A stretch of DNA of 64,000 nt from NCBI GenBank assembly GCA_049347715.1, contig CP186339.1, positions 2,108,001 to 2,172,000 on the forward strand, in the 5' to 3' direction. Within the stretch, counting starts at the first letter, position 1. Each line of letters opens with the position of its first letter. This document shows, piece after piece, positions 25,520-35,304 of this stretch. The translations under genes were made by a program, and so were the position numbers. The notes under the pieces were generated by a model. The model worked only from the letters and a program-made list of their open reading frames with translations, was not told where the DNA came from and did not search any database. The DNA is from Thalassotalea_B piscium_A (lineage in GTDB: Bacteria > Pseudomonadota > Gammaproteobacteria > Enterobacterales > Alteromonadaceae).

Positions 25520-26572
25520 CTAACTACGTCTTGCTGTTACCGCTTTATCTAATTGGGCGAGCAACTTCTCAGTGTCTTGCCATCCGATACACGCATCAGT
25601 GACACTTTGTCCATAAGTTAACGGTTGCCCTTGAATAAGATCTTGGCGACCTTCAACTAAATGGCTTTCTACCATAACCCCTGAAATATTAGTATTGCCA
25701 CCTGCAATTTGTTGGCACACATCATCACAAACAAGCATCTGATTTTCAAACTTTTTACTTGAATTTGCATGACTAAAATCTATCATGAGTTTAGTATTTA
25801 ATTTAGATTTTTCTAACTGATCTGTAACAGCTTTTACACTATCAGCATCAAAGTTTGTACTTTTGCCACCACGTAAAATGATATGGCAATCTTTGTTACC
25901 TGTTGTTTGAACAATAGCTGAATGACCAAACTTTGTAACGGATAAAAAATGGTGTGGTGCACTGGCAGCGCCAATAGCATCAATCGCTACTTTGATCGTA
26001 CCATCAGTACCATTTTTAAAGCCAACTGGACATGAAAGGCCTGAAGCTAACTCGCGGTGAACTTGGCTTTCAGTTGTACGTGCGCCAATAGCCCCCCAAC
26101 ACATAAAATCAGCAATGTATTGAGGTGTGATCATATCTAAAAACTCCCCCGCTGTAGGTAAACCTAGCGAGTTTAAATTAAGTAATAACTCACGACCAAT
26201 ACGTAAGCCATCATTTAATTGAAAACTATTATCCATATAAGGGTCATTGATAAGCCCTTTCCAACCGACAGTCGTGCGAGGTTTTTCAAAATAGACACGC
26301 ATGACTATTTCAAGCGTATTTTTATATTTATCACGAAGTACTTTTAGTTTTTTACCGTAATCAAGCGCTGCAGCAGGATCGTGAATTGAACAAGGGCCGA
26401 TGATAACTAATAAACGGTCATCTTTATCATTGAGAATATTACTAATAGACGTTCTACCTGAATAAACCGTTTTTGACGCAGCTTCTGTTGCCGGAAATCG
26501 CTCTAATAATGCAACTGGTGGTAATAATTCTTTAATTTTTTCAATACGAACGTCGTCAGTTTGGTAGAACAT
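25520..26572 (-). CDS. aroG: 3-deoxy-7-phosphoheptulonate (DAHP) synthase, class I
   Basis: A 350-residue enzyme joining phosphoenolpyruvate and erythrose-4-phosphate, the first step of aromatic amino acid synthesis. The sequence follows E. coli AroG/AroF closely: GPCSIHDPAAALDYG, RVYFEKPRTTVGWKGLINDP, GEFLDMITPQY, GARTTESQVHRELASGLSCP, GFKNGTDG, DFSHANSSK and MVESHLVEG, covering substrate and metal residues (Cys61-type, His, Glu, Asp). Start MFYQTDDVRIEKIKELLPP resembles the AroG N terminus. Which amino acid inhibits it is not certain. No TyrR box recognised upstream. Confidence 0.95.
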   Translation of the reverse strand: MFYQTDDVRIEKIKELLPPVALLERFPATEAASKTVYSGRTSISNILNDKDDRLLVIIGPCSIHDPAAALDYGKKLKVLRDKYKNTLEIVMRVYFEKPRTTVGWKGLINDPYMDNSFQLNDGLRIGRELLLNLNSLGLPTAGEFLDMITPQYIADFMCWGAIGARTTESQVHRELASGLSCPVGFKNGTDGTIKVAIDAIGAASAPHHFLSVTKFGHSAIVQTTGNKDCHIILRGGKSTNFDADSVKAVTDQLEKSKLNTKLMIDFSHANSSKKFENQMLVCDDVCQQIAGGNTNISGVMVESHLVEGRQDLIQGQPLTYGQSVTDACIGWQDTEKLLAQLDKAVTARRS

Positions 26573-26776
26573 AATAGTTTCTCTTTATACTTCTTGAATA
26601 GAAATGATTTTAAATTAGTTTACGTCTAGACACCTAGATGAATAATCCCGCTACTAATTTATCAGTGTTAATACGCTAATACCAATATAAAATACGAAAA
26701 ATTGCGTATAATTAACATTAGTAGCAAAGAGAAAGTACAAATATACAAAACATAAAAAATAGGACTAATAACAACA

Positions 26777-27775
26777 ATGCCACTTAATCAATTACCGCTG
26801 ATAGATTTACACCGACACTTAGATGGTAACATTAGACCCCGTTCAATTTGGGAACTAGCCAATGAAAATAAAATTGAACTTCCTGTTACACAATTTGAAC
26901 AATTTATTCCCATTGTACAAATACAGCATAGTGAAGCTAATTTGATCGACTTTTTAAAAAAACTCGATTGGGGAGTTAATGTATTAGCTCATTTAGATAA
27001 CTGTAAACGTATAGCATTTGAAAATGTAGAAGATGCCTATCATGCTGGCATTGATTATGCTGAATTAAGGTTTTCCCCGCTGTATATGGCCAAAGCACAT
27101 AATTTACCAGTCAATGACGTTGTCGCTGCGGTAATTGATGGGATCAAACAAGGGACTAAACAATATGATATAAAAATTAACCTGATCGGAATACTGAGTC
27201 GAACCTTTGGTATAAATGACTGCCAATTAGAATTAGATGCCCTACTTCAGCATAAAGATCATTTAGTGGCGATAGATCTTGCCGGCGATGAATATAATTT
27301 TCCTGGTGATTTGTTTGTAGATCATTTTAAACAGGTAAACAAAGCTAATTTGCAAGTGACCATTCATGCAGGCGAAGCCGCAGGCAGCGAAAGCATTTGG
27401 CAAGCAATTAATGAACTAAAAGCCAATCGTATTGGTCATGGCGTTGCATGCCATACTGATCAAAAACTAATGGATTATATGGCAAGTAACCAAATAGCTA
27501 TAGAGTCTTGCCTAACCTCTAATTTTCAAACGGGTACGATAGCCGATTTAGCTAATCACCCCATTCAAACTTTCTTAGCCAATGACATACTTGTTTGTTT
27601 AAATACTGACGACCCTGCAGTACAAAATACCGAATTAAAAGCTGAATTTGCTATTGCCGAAAATATTGTCAAACTCAATGAAAAACAAATTCAACAATTG
27701 CAATTAAATGCATTAACAGCTAGTTTCTTATCGGAAAGCGAGAAGCTTGCATTAAAAAACAAGTTTAATCGTTAG
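26777..27775 (+). CDS. add: Adenosine deaminase
   Basis: A 332-residue zinc enzyme converting adenosine and deoxyadenosine to inosine forms. Zinc and catalytic motifs are in place: LIDLHRHLDGNIRP (HxH), VTIHAGEAAGSESIW (His and catalytic Glu nearby), RIGHGV, and NTDDPAVQ (Asp pair). The whole sequence tracks E. coli Add. It opens the nucleoside-utilisation locus and feeds inosine to the nearby deoD product. Confidence 0.95.
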   Translation: MPLNQLPLIDLHRHLDGNIRPRSIWELANENKIELPVTQFEQFIPIVQIQHSEANLIDFLKKLDWGVNVLAHLDNCKRIAFENVEDAYHAGIDYAELRFSPLYMAKAHNLPVNDVVAAVIDGIKQGTKQYDIKINLIGILSRTFGINDCQLELDALLQHKDHLVAIDLAGDEYNFPGDLFVDHFKQVNKANLQVTIHAGEAAGSESIWQAINELKANRIGHGVACHTDQKLMDYMASNQIAIESCLTSNFQTGTIADLANHPIQTFLANDILVCLNTDDPAVQNTELKAEFAIAENIVKLNEKQIQQLQLNALTASFLSESEKLALKNKFNR

Positions 27776-27802
27776 TTAAAATGACTCATTAAAGGAGAAA
27801 CT

Positions 27803-27973
27803 ATGTCGGAAATTTTACTCGCATTACTAGCAGGCACCCTTGTTGGTTTAATATTTTCACTTATTAAACTACCTCTGCCAGCACCACCTGTATTAGCAGG
27901 AATCGCAGGAATTGTTGGTATTTACCTAGGAGGCGCAGGTTATCACTGGATCATCGAACGCTTTTTCAGTTAA
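27803..27973 (+). CDS. XapX domain small membrane protein (DUF1427)
   Basis: A 56-residue protein starting at ATG 27803 after a strong AAAGGAGAAA ribosome site. It has two hydrophobic segments around a proline motif, LLAGTLVGLIFSLIKLPLPA and PPVLAGIAGIVGIYLGG, the signature of XapX proteins. XapX is found beside xanthosine/purine genes in other bacteria, which fits its place between add and deoD; role unknown. Confidence 0.85.
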   Translation: MSEILLALLAGTLVGLIFSLIKLPLPAPPVLAGIAGIVGIYLGGAGYHWIIERFFS

Positions 27974-28097
27974 AATAGTAAAACAAACGTAAATTATCAC
28001 TTCAGTAAAAAATCCTTGATAGCAGAACGAATGCTTTCCTCTCTGGCTAGAAACTTACTGAGACATAAAAATATAAGCAATTATAAGGTTATTTCTC

Positions 28098-28802
28098 ATG
28101 GCAACACCCCATATCGAAGCAAAATCCAATGAATTCGCAAAAACAGTACTTATGCCTGGCGATCCGCTTAGAGCAAAGTTTATTGCTGAAAACTTTTTAG
28201 ATGACGCTAAATGTATTACTCGTGTACGTAATATGTTTGGTTATACAGGTACGTATAAAGGTAAACCTGTCTCAGTTATGGGTTCAGGAATGGGTATCCC
28301 TTCAATTTCAATTTATGCGACAGAATTATACAAAGATTATGGTGTTGAAAACATTATTCGTATTGGTTCATGTGGCGCAGTACGTGATGACGTAAAAATC
28401 AGAGATGTTATTATTGGTATGGCCGCCAGTACAGATTCAAATGTCAACAGACAACGCTTTAATAACTGTGACTTTGCCGCATGTGCCGATTTCAGTTTAT
28501 TAAAAAAAGTAGTGGATACAGCTGAACGTTTGAAAAAACCGGTTCACGTTGGCAATGTGTTTACAGCTGACTTATTTTATACACCTAAGCCTGAAATGTT
28601 TAAAACCATGGAACAACACGGTATTTTAGCGGTAGAAATGGAAGCAGCTGGCCTATATGGTGTTGCTGCAGAATTAGGTAAAAAAGCACTCGCTGTTTTT
28701 ACAGTGAGCGATCATATAAAAACAGGTGAGCAAACCACTGCAGACGAAAGAGAAAATACCTTTAAAGACATGATGGAATTAACTTTAGAAAGTATTTTAT
28801 AA
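28098..28802 (+). CDS. deoD: Purine nucleoside phosphorylase DeoD-type
   Basis: A 234-residue, high-molecular-mass (hexameric) PNP. It cleaves purine (deoxy)nucleosides with phosphate to base and (deoxy)ribose-1-phosphate. Seen: MPGDPLRAKFIAENFL, VMGSGMGIPSISIYATELY, RIGSCGAVRDDVKIRDV, VEMEAAGLYGVAAELGKKAL and TVSDHI with the catalytic Asp. ATG 28098 begins MATPHIEAK, identical in style to E. coli. Followed by a strong terminator, so it is transcribed alone or from its own promoter. No RutR-like site upstream. Confidence 0.97.
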   Translation: MATPHIEAKSNEFAKTVLMPGDPLRAKFIAENFLDDAKCITRVRNMFGYTGTYKGKPVSVMGSGMGIPSISIYATELYKDYGVENIIRIGSCGAVRDDVKIRDVIIGMAASTDSNVNRQRFNNCDFAACADFSLLKKVVDTAERLKKPVHVGNVFTADLFYTPKPEMFKTMEQHGILAVEMEAAGLYGVAAELGKKALAVFTVSDHIKTGEQTTADERENTFKDMMELTLESIL

Positions 28803-28810
28803 CGATTAAA

Positions 28811-28836
28811 AAAGCCGCAGTATTACTGCGGCTTTT
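28811..28836 (+). terminator. Rho-independent terminator after deoD
   Basis: Stem AAAGCCGCAG (28811-28820) and CTGCGGCTTT (28826-28835) with loop TATTA, followed by T. It probably serves deoD; the A-run on the left could also serve the TonB receptor gene on the other strand. Confidence 0.9.
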
Positions 28837-28868
28837 AAATAACTTATCTAAGCTTAAATAACGTTAAG

Positions 28869-31094
28869 TTAGAATTCAAACTGCGCTTCAACTCCCCAAT
28901 AACTTGGTTCATTAACAAAAGCCGCTAAATTTAAAAAGTCGATTCCACCATCTACAACAATTTCATCAGTAATATTACGACCAACAAGCGCTAAGGCAAA
29001 ACCACCATCATTTTCATATTCAACTCTTACACCACCAATCCAGCGTGCTTCAGCAACATACTCAGTTGACTCATATAAAAAGATGTTTGAATCGCTACGA
29101 TAGTTCCAATCGGTTTGAAACGTAATAACGCCAGTTTCAACTGGATATTCATAATTTAAGTAGATATTACCTAACCATTCAGGCGCTCTTGGTAACGGGT
29201 TACCATCAACGTACACAGTTGTCACATCACCAAATGGTCCAGGAACCGTATTGGCTATAGGATCTGACACAGTACAAATAGGCGTTGAAGAACAACGTTC
29301 AGTTTTTAATGTTTTGTCTTGAATTTCTGTTTTGTTATAACTTAAATTAACATTAATTCTGAAATTGTCTGTAATAATTGCTTCTAATGAGGTTTCAATA
29401 CCGGCACCAAAAGTATTATCTGCATTTAAAAGTGAATTAGTATTCGCTTCGCCACCTGTTGCTGTTAATTGATGATCTTTAATATCGTAGGTATAAGCAG
29501 TAATATTCCAACGGGCATTACCGTCTAACAAATCACTTTTTAAGCCAACTTCATATGACGTAAGCGTTTCTGTATCGGCTTCACTTGGAAAACCAAAACG
29601 ACCAATAGTTACCGGTCCTCTTGATGCATTACCTATACGTGCAAAACCGGTCCACTCATCATTAAAAATATAACGAGCTGATAAATCCCAGTTAACATAA
29701 CTATCGTCTTTATCAATTTCAAAAAGAATATTGTTAGTACCACCTGTTCGGATATCAAGCTCTTTGTCATCTTGTGTATAACGAAGGCCTGCGGTAATAG
29801 CTAATTTTTTAGAGGTTTTATATTCAACTTGTCCGAAAATAGCGCTTGATGTGGTTAATTGATCAATTTGATAAAAATTGGTTGTGGCACCATTTACATC
29901 TAAATCTTTGTTATCAACGGTGTAGTCTTCTTTAAAGAAGTACAACCCACCTTGATAAAACATATTATCCATTTCACCTGATATACGTAACTCTTGAGTG
30001 AATTGATAGTGATCTGAAAGGCCGTCTCCTGAGGCAACGTTAAACCAAAGTTGCTTACCTAATTGATTAGGTATACCTGAATCATCAGTATTAGCTCCAT
30101 CAATATCAGCATAGCTCCAACTATCAACCGTGTCGTAAGCAGTTACAGAAACAAAAGTTATATCATCAAAATCATGCTCGAATTTTAAACTACCACCGGC
30201 GTGTTCCATATTAAAACCACCAGGACTATCATGGTAAATAACAGATTCATCAAATCCAGGTCTTACCCCTTCAGATCCTAATTCCAGTGCATTACCATAA
30301 AAGATTTGTGGCATGTCGCCATCTTGATCAAAGCCATGAATCTTGAATAAAGCACGGGTACCGTTACTATTGTCGAATAAAAATTGAATTCGATAAGCTA
30401 GCTCACTATAACCACCTACTTCTTCATTTCTAACAGGATTATCAATCCAAGCATCACGTTCTTGATGTTTAATTGACACACGAGTTGCTACTGTGTCAGA
30501 TAATTCAGCATTGATAGCCCCTTCAGCGAAAATCGTTCCGCGATTACCAAAACCAAAACGAGTATATCCTTCATTGTTAAATTCAGGAGCAACAGACTCT
30601 ACTTTAACAATACCGGCAGGCGTATTACGGCCGAAAAGTGTCCCTTGTGGACCATTTAGCACTTCAACACGTTCTATATCAAATAATGGGATCCCTTTTA
30701 ATACAGAGTTTTCAAGGGCTACATCGTCTAACACTAATGATACTGGTTGGTTCGCATTAACATCAAAATCAGTGTTGCCTAGACCACGAATATAAAAACG
30801 AGGCGATTGACGACCATTAGATGATTCAATTTGTAAGCTTGGAACCCGCCCTGCTAACGCTCTAATATTTTCACCCGCACCTAAATAATCTTTAATATTG
30901 CTACTTGAGATGGCAGTGACGGTAGCTGGCACTTCTTTAACGGTTTGGACGCGTTTTTGTGCAGTCACCGTTATCGTTTCCAAGCCTTTTTCTTCTTTAT
31001 CTTTAGATTCATCAGCGTGAGCAAATGTTGTTATACCGCTTAATAATGCAGCTTGTACGCTAACAACGAGCAAACTTTTTCCAAACAATTTCAT
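28869..31094 (-). CDS. TonB-dependent outer-membrane receptor
   Basis: A 741-residue receptor: signal peptide (about 1-27, ITTFAHAD), a TonB-box-like ETITVTAQKR, plug domain (about 45-160; RFYIRGLGN, GPQGTLFGRNTPAGIV), and a 22-strand barrel ending with aromatic EAQFEF. Sits between deoD and deoB on the deoB strand; the deoB stop is 80 bp before its start, so they may be co-transcribed. Import of nucleosides or oligonucleotides is inferred from neighbours only; receptors of this size also take siderophores or sugars. Confidence 0.9.
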   Translation of the reverse strand: MKLFGKSLLVVSVQAALLSGITTFAHADESKDKEEKGLETITVTAQKRVQTVKEVPATVTAISSSNIKDYLGAGENIRALAGRVPSLQIESSNGRQSPRFYIRGLGNTDFDVNANQPVSLVLDDVALENSVLKGIPLFDIERVEVLNGPQGTLFGRNTPAGIVKVESVAPEFNNEGYTRFGFGNRGTIFAEGAINAELSDTVATRVSIKHQERDAWIDNPVRNEEVGGYSELAYRIQFLFDNSNGTRALFKIHGFDQDGDMPQIFYGNALELGSEGVRPGFDESVIYHDSPGGFNMEHAGGSLKFEHDFDDITFVSVTAYDTVDSWSYADIDGANTDDSGIPNQLGKQLWFNVASGDGLSDHYQFTQELRISGEMDNMFYQGGLYFFKEDYTVDNKDLDVNGATTNFYQIDQLTTSSAIFGQVEYKTSKKLAITAGLRYTQDDKELDIRTGGTNNILFEIDKDDSYVNWDLSARYIFNDEWTGFARIGNASRGPVTIGRFGFPSEADTETLTSYEVGLKSDLLDGNARWNITAYTYDIKDHQLTATGGEANTNSLLNADNTFGAGIETSLEAIITDNFRINVNLSYNKTEIQDKTLKTERCSSTPICTVSDPIANTVPGPFGDVTTVYVDGNPLPRAPEWLGNIYLNYEYPVETGVITFQTDWNYRSDSNIFLYESTEYVAEARWIGGVRVEYENDGGFALALVGRNITDEIVVDGGIDFLNLAAFVNEPSYWGVEAQFEF

Positions 31095-31173
31095 TAGTAT
31101 TCTCCCGAGACTAATTATGTTAGTTAACTATTATTTTTATAAACCCATATGATTATAACTGAGTATTAACTGT

Positions 31174-32397
31174 TTAAGCATTTTTATTGAAATTCAAGGA
31201 TGTTAGAAAACTTTGACCATAATCCATAGGTTCAAGAGAAAAGATATCGGCAATTGTTTGTCCTAAGTCAGCGAAGGTAGTTCTTTCACCAAGATCTACA
31301 CTTGAAATACTGTGATGGTAAGCGAGAACAGGGACATATTCACGAGTATGATCGCTTCCAGGCCAAGTTGGATCACAACCATGGTCAGCTGTCATAAAAA
31401 GAATATCATCGTCTTTCATCGTTGCTAAAATTTCAGGCAAACGCTTATCAAAGCCTTCTAAGGCCTGCGCGTATCCCACTGGATTTCTGCGGTGTCCATA
31501 ATCTTGATCAAAATTGACTAAGTTAGTAAATATAATACTGTTGTCTGGCGCAGATTTGATATGGGTAATCGTCGCATCAACTAAAGCCTCTATACCCGTG
31601 GCTTTTGTTTTTTCACTAATACCTTGATGGGCAAAAATATCAGCAATTTTGCCAATACTAACAACATGTCCACCTGCATTGAATAGTTTATCAAGTACTG
31701 TAGGCGCTGGTGGCAAGATTGAATAATCTCTACGATTACCTGTACGAACGAAATCACTACTGTTATTGCCAATAAAAGGTCGAGCGATGACACGACCAAT
31801 ATTATAATCTTCAAGTAACTCTCTGACAGTTTCACAATACTGATATAAATTATCTAATCCAAAATGCTCTTCGTGAGCAGCTACTTGAAAGACACTATCT
31901 GCAGAGGTATAGCAAATTGGAAGGCCTGTTTTTATATGTTCTTCACCTAAACTTGCAATAATTTCAGTACCTGAAGCATGACAATTACCTAAAATACCTT
32001 GATAGCCAGTCGCGTTATTAATTTTATTAATAAGATCATCGGGAAAACAATGTGTTTGAGACTTAAAGTAACCCCATTCAAATAAAACGGGCACACCCGT
32101 CATTTCCCAATGCCCGCTTGGTGTATCTTTCCCAGAGCTTATTTCCCGAGCATAGCCGTGTGCACCTTTGGTTGGTGTTTCATATTCAGTAGGAAAGGTT
32201 TCTTTCCCCGCAGAAACACAGGCTTTAACTAAACCGATACCGGAAAGATGAGGGAGTGATATTTTCTTATTGGTTTTCTCGAAGTATTTTTGAGCCAAAT
32301 GAGCAAAAGTATTCGCGCCGACATCACCAAATTTTTCAGCGTCTGGACTTGCACCAATACCAAAACTATCGAGAACTAAAATAATTACTCTAGCCAT
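31174..32397 (-). CDS. deoB: Phosphopentomutase
   Basis: A 407-residue, Mn-dependent enzyme of the alkaline-phosphatase superfamily that interconverts (deoxy)ribose-1-phosphate and -5-phosphate. Seen: LDSFGIGASPDAEKFGD (metal Asp), GKDTPSGHWEMTG with the catalytic Thr, SADSVFQVAAHEE, and TADHGCDPTWPGSDHTREYV at the C terminus. It links the phosphorylases (deoD, deoA) to deoC. A perfect RutR-like palindrome lies 30 bp upstream of its start in the region shared with udk. Confidence 0.96.
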   Translation of the reverse strand: MARVIILVLDSFGIGASPDAEKFGDVGANTFAHLAQKYFEKTNKKISLPHLSGIGLVKACVSAGKETFPTEYETPTKGAHGYAREISSGKDTPSGHWEMTGVPVLFEWGYFKSQTHCFPDDLINKINNATGYQGILGNCHASGTEIIASLGEEHIKTGLPICYTSADSVFQVAAHEEHFGLDNLYQYCETVRELLEDYNIGRVIARPFIGNNSSDFVRTGNRRDYSILPPAPTVLDKLFNAGGHVVSIGKIADIFAHQGISEKTKATGIEALVDATITHIKSAPDNSIIFTNLVNFDQDYGHRRNPVGYAQALEGFDKRLPEILATMKDDDILFMTADHGCDPTWPGSDHTREYVPVLAYHHSISSVDLGERTTFADLGQTIADIFSLEPMDYGQSFLTSLNFNKNA

Positions 32398-32426
32398 TTA
32401 TTTTACCTTATTTATGTAAATAATCA

Positions 32427-32440
32427 TGACCAACTGGTCA
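32427..32440. promoter_or_regulatory. RutR-like operator between deoB and udk
   Basis: TGACCAACTGGTCA is a perfect TGACCA-N2-TGGTCA palindrome and matches the recalled RutR consensus (TTGACCAnnTGGTCAA) in the core. It is 30 bp before deoB and about 167 bp before udk, so it may control both divergent operons. Confidence 0.75.
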
Positions 32441-32606
32441 AGTTGTGATAATTTAACAGTATTAATTTAAACAACAATAATTAATTCTGCTTTTTGTGCT
32501 TAATATTATAATCCTTTATCAAAATTATTGTTCTTAAATATATAACCAAGTAACATATATAAATCGTAATTCAATACGAATATCCATATATTATAGGTAG
32601 CATCTT

Positions 32607-33251
32607 TTGCCAAATAGCAAACCAACAATTATCGCAATAACAGGCGCTTCAGCGTCTGGTAAATCATTATTCGCACATACGATTTATGAAGAATTAATCC
32701 CAGAGATAGGTGAACAAGGTATTTCTATTATAAAAGAAGATGCCTATTACAGAAAACAGTCTCACTTAACAATGGAACAACGCGTTTTAACCAATTATGA
32801 CCATCCTGATGCTTTTGAACACACTTTACTGACCGAACATCTTAAACAACTAGTCAAAAAACAAGCCATAAAATGTCCCGTCTATTGTTATAAAACACAT
32901 ACTCGAATCGACGAGTATATTGACATTCAACCAACTCCTATTGTGCTTGTGGAAGGTATTCTCCTATTTTCTAACCCTGAACTCAGAGAACAGTTTGATA
33001 TCAAAGTTTACATGGATACCCCTTTAGATATTTGTTTGATCAGACGAATACAAAGAGACACTGTTGAACGCGAAAGAACCATTGAGTCAATTACCCAACA
33101 ATATTTAACCATGGTTCGTCCTATGTATTACCAACATATTGAACCTGCTAAATCATTTGCCGATGTTGTTATCACTAAAGGTGGAAAAAATAGAATGGCA
33201 ATTGAATTATTAAAAGCGAAAATTCGCCAATTAATTTCAAAAAAACAATAA
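32607..33251 (+). CDS. udk: Uridine kinase
   Basis: A 214-residue NMP-kinase-like P-loop enzyme phosphorylating uridine and cytidine. Walker A is AITGASASGKSLFA; DAYYR, NYDHPDAFEH and RRIQRDTVERERTIES are typical of Udk. The start is TTG at 32607, the first codon giving the standard short N terminus before the P-loop. First gene of the udk-nupC-deoC-tdk-upp unit. Confidence 0.94.
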   Translation: MPNSKPTIIAITGASASGKSLFAHTIYEELIPEIGEQGISIIKEDAYYRKQSHLTMEQRVLTNYDHPDAFEHTLLTEHLKQLVKKQAIKCPVYCYKTHTRIDEYIDIQPTPIVLVEGILLFSNPELREQFDIKVYMDTPLDICLIRRIQRDTVERERTIESITQQYLTMVRPMYYQHIEPAKSFADVVITKGGKNRMAIELLKAKIRQLISKKQ

Positions 33252-33263
33252 TAAGAGGAATTT

Positions 33264-34505
33264 ATGGATCTAACAGCATTAAGAGGAATACTAGGTATTG
33301 TAGCGTTAATCGCTGTGGCTATATTTTTCTCCCACAATCGTAAAGCCATTAACTGGCGAACTATTTCATTAGCATTTGCAATTCAGTTATCCCTTGGAGT
33401 ATTTGTACTATATATTCCTTTCGGTAAAGATGTTTTAGCTTCAATATCAAGTGGTGTGCAACAAGTCATTGACAGCGCTCAAGTTGGTATAGCCTTCTTA
33501 TTTGGAGGTCTTGGCACCGATGCTATGTATGAAAATGGCGTAGGTTTTGTTTTCGCAATTCGTGTATTACCTGTCATTATTTTCTTCTCTTCTCTCATTG
33601 CTGTGCTTTATTACTTAAATATTATGCAATGGATAGTTAAAATTATCGGCGGCGGTTTACAGAAATTGCTAAAAACCTCTAAGCCAGAATCTTTATCAGC
33701 AACGGCTAATATTTTTGTTGGACAAACAGAAGCGCCATTAATTGTGAAACCTTACATTGCTCGTATGACACAATCTGAACTATTTGCCATCATGGTGGGT
33801 GGTTTAGCCTCTGTAGCAGGCAGTGTTCTTGTAGGTTATGCCGGTTTAGGTGTTGAACTAAAATACCTAATAGCTGCATCTTTCATGGCAGCGCCTGGTG
33901 GGTTACTGATGGCTAAAATCATTATGCCAGAAACAGAGCAAACACATTTTAACGAACACGATCTTGAAGAAGAAGAGCATGACATTCCGACAAATGTAAT
34001 TGATGCTGCAGCGATCGGCGCCGTTTCAGGCTTAAAACTTGCTGTCAATGTTGGTGCTATGTTACTCGCGTTTATAGCGTTAATTGCTTTGTTAAATATT
34101 ATCGTTGGTGGTACAGCCTCAATCTTCGGCTTTGAAAATATTACTATTGAATTAATACTCGGTTACTTATTTGCCCCAGTTGCTTATATTATCGGCGTAC
34201 CTGTGAATGAAATGCTACAAGCGGGTAGTTTTATTGGTCAAAAAATAGCAGTTAATGAGTTCTTTGCTTATGTAAACTTTATCGAAGTTAAAGACACAAT
34301 GAGCCAAGGTACACAAGCGATTGTGACATTTGCCTTATGTGGATTTGCTAACCTTTCATCGATTGCTATTTTACTCGGTGGTATTGGCTCTATGGCTCCT
34401 ACTCGACGTAAAGATATTGCTCGTCTCGGTATGAAAGCTATGTTTGCAGCTACGCTAGCTAACCTAATGAGTGCCGCGATTGCCGGCATTTTTGTCAGTT
34501 TATAA
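33264..34505 (+). CDS. nupC: NupC-type concentrative nucleoside transporter
   Basis: A 413-residue inner-membrane symporter of the CNT family with 8-10 helices. Seen: the conserved GQTEAPLIVKPYIARMTQSE, GGLASVAGSVLVGY, a re-entrant region, and near the end CGFANLSSIAILLGGIG. It carries nucleosides with H+ or Na+. An acidic, cytoplasmic loop DLEEEEHDIP lies near residue 235. Only 12 bp after udk and 12 bp before deoC, so it is in the same operon. Confidence 0.94.
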   Translation: MDLTALRGILGIVALIAVAIFFSHNRKAINWRTISLAFAIQLSLGVFVLYIPFGKDVLASISSGVQQVIDSAQVGIAFLFGGLGTDAMYENGVGFVFAIRVLPVIIFFSSLIAVLYYLNIMQWIVKIIGGGLQKLLKTSKPESLSATANIFVGQTEAPLIVKPYIARMTQSELFAIMVGGLASVAGSVLVGYAGLGVELKYLIAASFMAAPGGLLMAKIIMPETEQTHFNEHDLEEEEHDIPTNVIDAAAIGAVSGLKLAVNVGAMLLAFIALIALLNIIVGGTASIFGFENITIELILGYLFAPVAYIIGVPVNEMLQAGSFIGQKIAVNEFFAYVNFIEVKDTMSQGTQAIVTFALCGFANLSSIAILLGGIGSMAPTRRKDIARLGMKAMFAATLANLMSAAIAGIFVSL

Positions 34506-34517
34506 TAAGGGGGGATC

Positions 34518-35303
34518 ATGAATTTAGCACAAAAAAATGCCAAGCTTGCTATCTCATTAATGGACTTAACTAGTTTAACCAATAATGAATCCGAACAAGA
34601 TATTATTAATTTATGTAAGCAAGCGAATTCTGAAGAGGGAAATACAGCTGCTATCTGTATTTACCCTAAGTATATTCCAATAGCCAGAAAACAATTAGCA
34701 TTACAAAACACACCAAATATTAAAATTGCTACAGTAACTAACTTCCCTGATGGTAGTGATGATATTAATTTAGCAGTAAACGAAACCAAAGAAGCCATTA
34801 GCTTAGGTGCTGATGAAGTCGATGTTGTCTTTCCTTATCAATCATTGATAAATGGCGATGAAACCATTGGGTTCGAATTAGTAAAAGCTTGTAAAGCCGT
34901 TTGTGGTAAAAAAACATTACTTAAAGTAATTATAGAGTCAGGTGTGTTAGCTACCGAAGAGTTAATTAAAAAAGCTAGTACTATAGCGATTAATGCAGGT
35001 GCTGACTTCATAAAAACCTCAACCGGTAAAGTTGAAGTAAATGCCACACCAGAAGCAGCCAAGATCATGTTAGAGACGATTAACAACCTTAATCCAAATG
35101 TAGGTTTTAAAGCCGCTGGTGGTGTAAGAAATGTATCAGATGCAGAAATGTACTTAACTTTAGCTCTTGATACCTTAGGCTCTGCTTGGTTGAACGCTAG
35201 CCATTTTAGGTTTGGCGCGAGTAGTTTACTTGATAGCCTATTAGCAACAATAGCATCAGATATCGAACAACCGCATTCAACGTCAACAGAATCAAGTTAT
35301 TAA
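34518..35303 (+). CDS. deoC: Deoxyribose-phosphate aldolase
   Basis: A 261-residue class I aldolase splitting deoxyribose-5-phosphate to acetaldehyde and glyceraldehyde-3-phosphate. Seen: MDLTSLTNNESEQDI, EVDVVFPYQSLINGD, the Schiff-base Lys segment LKVIIESGVL, ADFIKTSTGKVEVNATPE, and GFKAAGGVRNVSDAE. Preceded by GGGGG ribosome site and tightly followed by tdk (1-bp gap). The longer E. coli-like form. Confidence 0.96.
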   Translation: MNLAQKNAKLAISLMDLTSLTNNESEQDIINLCKQANSEEGNTAAICIYPKYIPIARKQLALQNTPNIKIATVTNFPDGSDDINLAVNETKEAISLGADEVDVVFPYQSLINGDETIGFELVKACKAVCGKKTLLKVIIESGVLATEELIKKASTIAINAGADFIKTSTGKVEVNATPEAAKIMLETINNLNPNVGFKAAGGVRNVSDAEMYLTLALDTLGSAWLNASHFRFGASSLLDSLLATIASDIEQPHSTSTESSY

Positions 35304-35304
35304 T

